Source of the DNA: Chara braunii
Taxonomy: Eukaryota > Streptophyta > Charophyceae > Charales > Characeae
DNA length: 22,469 nt
Reading direction: 5' to 3'
NCBI GenBank assembly: GCA_003427395.1
Contig: BFEA01000078.1
Coordinates: 2,191,496-2,213,964 of the forward strand
Shown: positions 19,395-22,469 of the stretch, piece after piece
Layout: each line of letters begins with the position of its first letter
Numbering within the stretch: the stretch's first letter is position 1
The notes under the pieces: generated by a model
What the model was told of the DNA's origin: nothing
Database searches by the model: none
What the model saw: the letters and a program-made list of their open reading frames with translations, nothing else
Made by a program: the position numbers and the translations under genes

Positions 19395-19402
19395 AAAAAA
19401 AC

Positions 19403-19629
19403 TTAGCTCAGAAAATGCAGGAATTGAAACTAACTTCTATGGCTCTAGCATGTGGCGAGCGACTAAAGCGACTACCTATCAAACTGAAACTCGAACCAAG
19501 AAGTAGCCTCACTCTGTCACATGCAGGCCAAACCACAAAGGTAAGTACTCTCACCATCCTAAGTCAACTTGGCAGACAATAGTTCATAATCTCTCAATGC
19601 TTTAGCCCTTTATACCCTGCTTACATAAG
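19403..19629. other. No supported gene
   Basis: Contains a perfect splice-donor consensus AAG-GTAAGT at 19538-19546. Otherwise nothing recognisable; the sequence resumes the host region interrupted by the hAT-like element. Confidence 0.4.
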
Positions 19630-20436
19630 GCTTAGGTCAGGCCGCCTGAACTTACAGAGCGCGCCGAACTTAGCCAGGCCTAAAGTCAGAATACCTAAAC
19701 TTATAGAGCATTCTGACTTAGCCGAGTATACACAAACAGAGGGCACAACTACTTTTCTCTTCCTTGGGCATATGACTAGACCACTCTAGTCGCCCTGAAC
19801 TATTTAGATAGTCAAGTTATATATATCTTTCTGAACGTAATCTTCTCAATGGGCGTAGGACTGAGCCGCTCAACTTAGAACACTACTCAGTCGGTCCGGC
19901 TTAACTCCAATTATATCTCTTTAATTATACTTTCTTCATTTTGTGATAAGCTATAGCCAGGCTACCTAAACTTATAGAGCGGCCTGGCTAGCCTGTTCTT
20001 AATAACATAATAGTACAATATAGCCAAATCATAAGAATTGGGTTCCAACATGTGCGAGGCATTGGATCAGACTACCTAAACTTATAGAGCGGTCTGATCC
20101 TTTGCCAAGTTCGTTTCTCTCTGATCCGATCTGTGCGAGGCAGTAGGCTAGGTCACCTAAACTTATACAGCGGCCTGCACAAACTTATAGAGCGCTCTGA
20201 GCCCCTGAAAGTCAAGCACAATCAACCCTCGCAAGTCAGAGCAGTCAGGTCACCTAAACTTATAGAGAGTCCTGACTCTCCATACAGTTCACAGCACTGA
20301 GTCTCCCCAAACTTATGGGGACATCCCAGCCTCCAGAGCTTCAGGCCACCTAAACTCATAGAGCGGCATGAGGCGCCATGCAAACCAAAGATAAACAAAG
20401 CGCTGGGCTTCCCCAAACTTATGGGGATCTCCCAGC
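19630..20436 (+). repeat. Cluster of hairpins with a conserved loop and changing stems
   Basis: The 19-base word (T/C)ACCTAAACTTATAGAGC(G/A) recurs between complementary arms. Three copies have perfect 9-bp stems of quite different sequence: 19683-19691 with 19711-19719 (AAGTCAGAA), 19954-19962 with 19982-19990 (TAGCCAGGC), and 20064-20072 with 20092-20100 (GGATCAGAC). Weaker copies have stems at 20243-20249/20271-20277 (AGTCAGG), about 20338-20346/20366-20374 (one mismatch) and 20149-20153/20073-region equivalents (short, wobble pairs). Related foldbacks with altered loops are GACTGAG...CTCAGTC (19859-19892), GACTAGA-CCAC-TCTAGTC (19774-19791), CCCC-AAACTTAT-GGGG (20305-20320), and the same inside GCTGGG...CCCAGC (20402-20436). 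Stem identity is preserved by compensating changes while the loop is fixed. I do not recognise the family. Confidence 0.8.
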
Positions 20437-22469
20437 CCTAACGACCCAATCAAACCGCACACAATACTGCCTTCCTCCCAACCTTCCCCCAGATCCAACC
20501 TTTTTTTGTTCACAGTCTACTTTCAGGCAACCAAACAAAGTCTGAAGCTGATTTTGCTCACACATTCCTTTACTTGGTCTGAACTCGAGTCCTGAAAGTC
20601 AAACCAAAGTCGGAGTACAGGGTTCACGCAATACATTCAATTAAACCATAGAAGGATGTACAGATAAGGGTTATAATCGGGTTTATAGGAGTCAGGGAAT
20701 TACCACTCAGTTCCCTGCCTTCAGGACTCCTCCCGATTCCCGTCAGAGCTCCTGCAGTCGGTGGGCTGACTCCCCATAGAGTCTTGGTGCGGTCCTATGG
20801 GTTGCAATCCCGCCTGCCACCTTCCTCTACTAACCACAGACGAGACTTAGAAGGAGAAGGAGAGAAATAAAATCGCTTAGTCTCTCAGATGCAGGGAAGG
20901 TGTGCTCAGACTCGCGTGAGAGGGTCTTCCAGTCTTCGATGCCTGAGGGCCCCACATTGGTGGACAAAAACACAGCAGCTTGGTCAAATGAGAGTCAACT
21001 GTTAAAACAAACTTCTCTGATGAAAGCCCGAACATTTCTTCAACTACGGCAGCAGCCTTCCCTGCATCCCAAGCAACCCCTTCGCACTACACCTTTGCTT
21101 CTCGTAGAGGAGCTGCAATCACATAGCTTTAAACAGTCGTCCTCAAGGCAACGCAGCAGTTCGTAGCAGGTTCAACAAACGCTGTTGAAGTGCTACAGCC
21201 GAACCAAGCTTACGAGGCCCGCAGTAAAAAGCGGCAGGACTGCCGCAGCCAACAACCAAATGCTGCAGCTGCCAGCAAGTACAATCGCAACAGCCTGTAA
21301 GTATACTGCAGTTAAGAGCCTCCTTTCACAACAGCAATGACCCGTAGCAGTCAACTGCAACTACCAACGACTTGCAGCTTCAGCTTGCCTCTAACCAGCT
21401 CCGCCTGTAATATGAATAGCACACCTGCTGGCTGACATGTCCGCAACATCACCGTCGTAGCAGCAAGCCTTTCGAAAACAAAGGGCAATAGCAACTTTCC
21501 TTTAGAACCACTTCAGCCCTTGTACCCACATTGGGGTACAGAGCAAGGAATAACACCTCAAGCAGTAACTCATGTCCAGCAGCAGTAACAACAACTATGA
21601 TCTAGGAGCAACACCTTTTTGGTCATTTCCAGGTAAGAGCCTGCAGCAACAGATGAGCAGCGGTTCCGCAAACCGCAGCTCATCGAGTAACAGCGGTGTC
21701 CCCCACTTACTTAGCGCTCGGACTCCGGTTCCGTAGTCATCTCGACATGCGAGCGGCCGCCATCAGCAACAACTGGAACCTGTGCACGTACCAGCCACGC
21801 AGGCCAGTACCACGGCCCGATACCTCCTCTTCTCAACAAGCTATAGCCTCAGATCGCCCGAACTATGACTACCAGCCACCGCCAGGTAAATCAGCCTGTC
21901 TACACGGCGGTACCTGTCCCCCGATCGTCCGGCCAAGTTTGCTTAAGATCAGCTGTAACAATGAGAGGGCAAAGAACTGCCAACCGGACGAGCAGCCGTG
22001 CAGCTTCCCCAACGGAACAGCAGGCTCGTCGAGGGTGAATCTTCCACCGGATGATGGGTAGGTACACCCGGGGACCGCACAGAAAGCGTAGGTAAGCCTT
22101 CTTCTACCTCGCTCCTCGCTCACGTATATGCCTCTGCGAATATACCGGTGGATGCGCCCCTTCAGAATATCGAGCCCCCTTTTGCCCGCACTCACGGGCT
22201 CACGGGTACACCCGACAGGTAAGCCTCCATCCCACAGTTCGCCCTTTTGCTGCCCCCGCAGGTAAGCAAAATTCCAATGAATCTTCTGCTAGAACACGGA
22301 AAGATACATCGCCATATTTAGGCCTTTTCCCTCCCGGCGCAGTACTTCATACCTATGCCGCCCAAATCCTCGATTTATCCCTAGGTTACCAATGGTCCGG
22401 AGACCGGACGTCTCCCCCGGACGTCTCCCCCCCCCGTCGTCCGGATTTCCAGACGATGCCTTTTTGGCA
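20437..22469. other. No supported gene; GCAG-rich sequence with donor-like words
   Basis: About 2 kb. The 20.9-21.7 kb part is rich in GCAG/CAGC words without strict periodicity. AGGTAAG or AGGTAAA, the core of a 5' splice site, occurs at 21631, 21884, 22090, 22217 and 22260. The longest open frame (21696-22061, 121 codons) starts without ATG and is unrecognised. Near the end, CCGGACGTCTCCC is repeated in tandem at 22404 and 22417. A multi-exon gene or retroelement part is possible but cannot be assembled from what I see. Confidence 0.35.

Noticed and set aside
19630-20436. CRISPR array
   Set aside because: The repeated 19-mer sits inside hairpins at irregular spacing in a plant-like genome; the sequences between are complementary arms, not unique spacers.
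21696-22061. 121-codon open frame with several cysteines
   Set aside because: No ATG start and no recognisable domain; splice-donor-like words inside argue against a continuous frame. Kept only as part of the unassigned stretch.

Overview
This is a eukaryotic, plant-lineage nuclear window dominated by repeats. I suspect a charophyte alga such as Chara braunii. That guess rests on the PIF/Harbinger transposase reading like the large charophyte-type families I know, on plant-style DNA transposons with intact target-site duplications, and on one intact secreted DUF4360 gene in a sea of repeats. No search was run. The sequence is draft quality: single-base N calls fall inside the gene and inside a poly-A tract, and a complete Nextera mate-pair junction adapter is embedded at 1023-1060. 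The join between bases 1-1022 and 1061 onward should not be trusted.

Layout. 1-1022: no gene; a terminal hairpin and a perfect 39-bp tandem duplication. 1023-1060: sequencing adapter. 1061-3410: homopolymer tracts and two Tourist-like MITEs (1592-2044 and 3017-3406), whose ends read GGGCATA...TGCCC and which are flanked by TGA duplications. 3783-4455: the only convincing intact gene, a signal-peptide DUF4360 protein whose start codon lies at the end of a 41-bp tandem duplication. 4456-9640: non-coding, with a (CT)n/T tract and a degenerate array of about 114-bp units (about 5985-6560). 9645 to about 15030: a decayed PIF/Harbinger element whose left end carries the same GGGCATACTCAC terminus as the MITEs. 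It holds a DDE transposase on the plus strand, broken by one frameshift and one stop, and a convergent second ORF on the minus strand, interrupted by a TAG. 15031-18200: low-complexity and unassigned sequence (35-C run, (GA)n, a possible coiled-coil fragment, a perfect 11-bp hairpin).

18205-18660: a tandem array of about 122-bp units. 18676-19394: a 719-bp non-autonomous hAT-like element with a perfect 8-bp target-site duplication and ends packed with TACG words. 19630-20436: a cluster of hairpins that keep the same 19-nt loop while their stems change sequence but stay base-paired. This is the most unusual structure here and I cannot assign it to any known family. 20437-22469: no supported gene; GCAG-rich sequence and several perfect splice-donor-like words.

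Functionally, the two MITEs, the Harbinger left end and its two ORFs form one transposon family: a once-autonomous element and small derivatives that could be moved by the same transposase. The DUF4360 gene is the only host gene I would defend.
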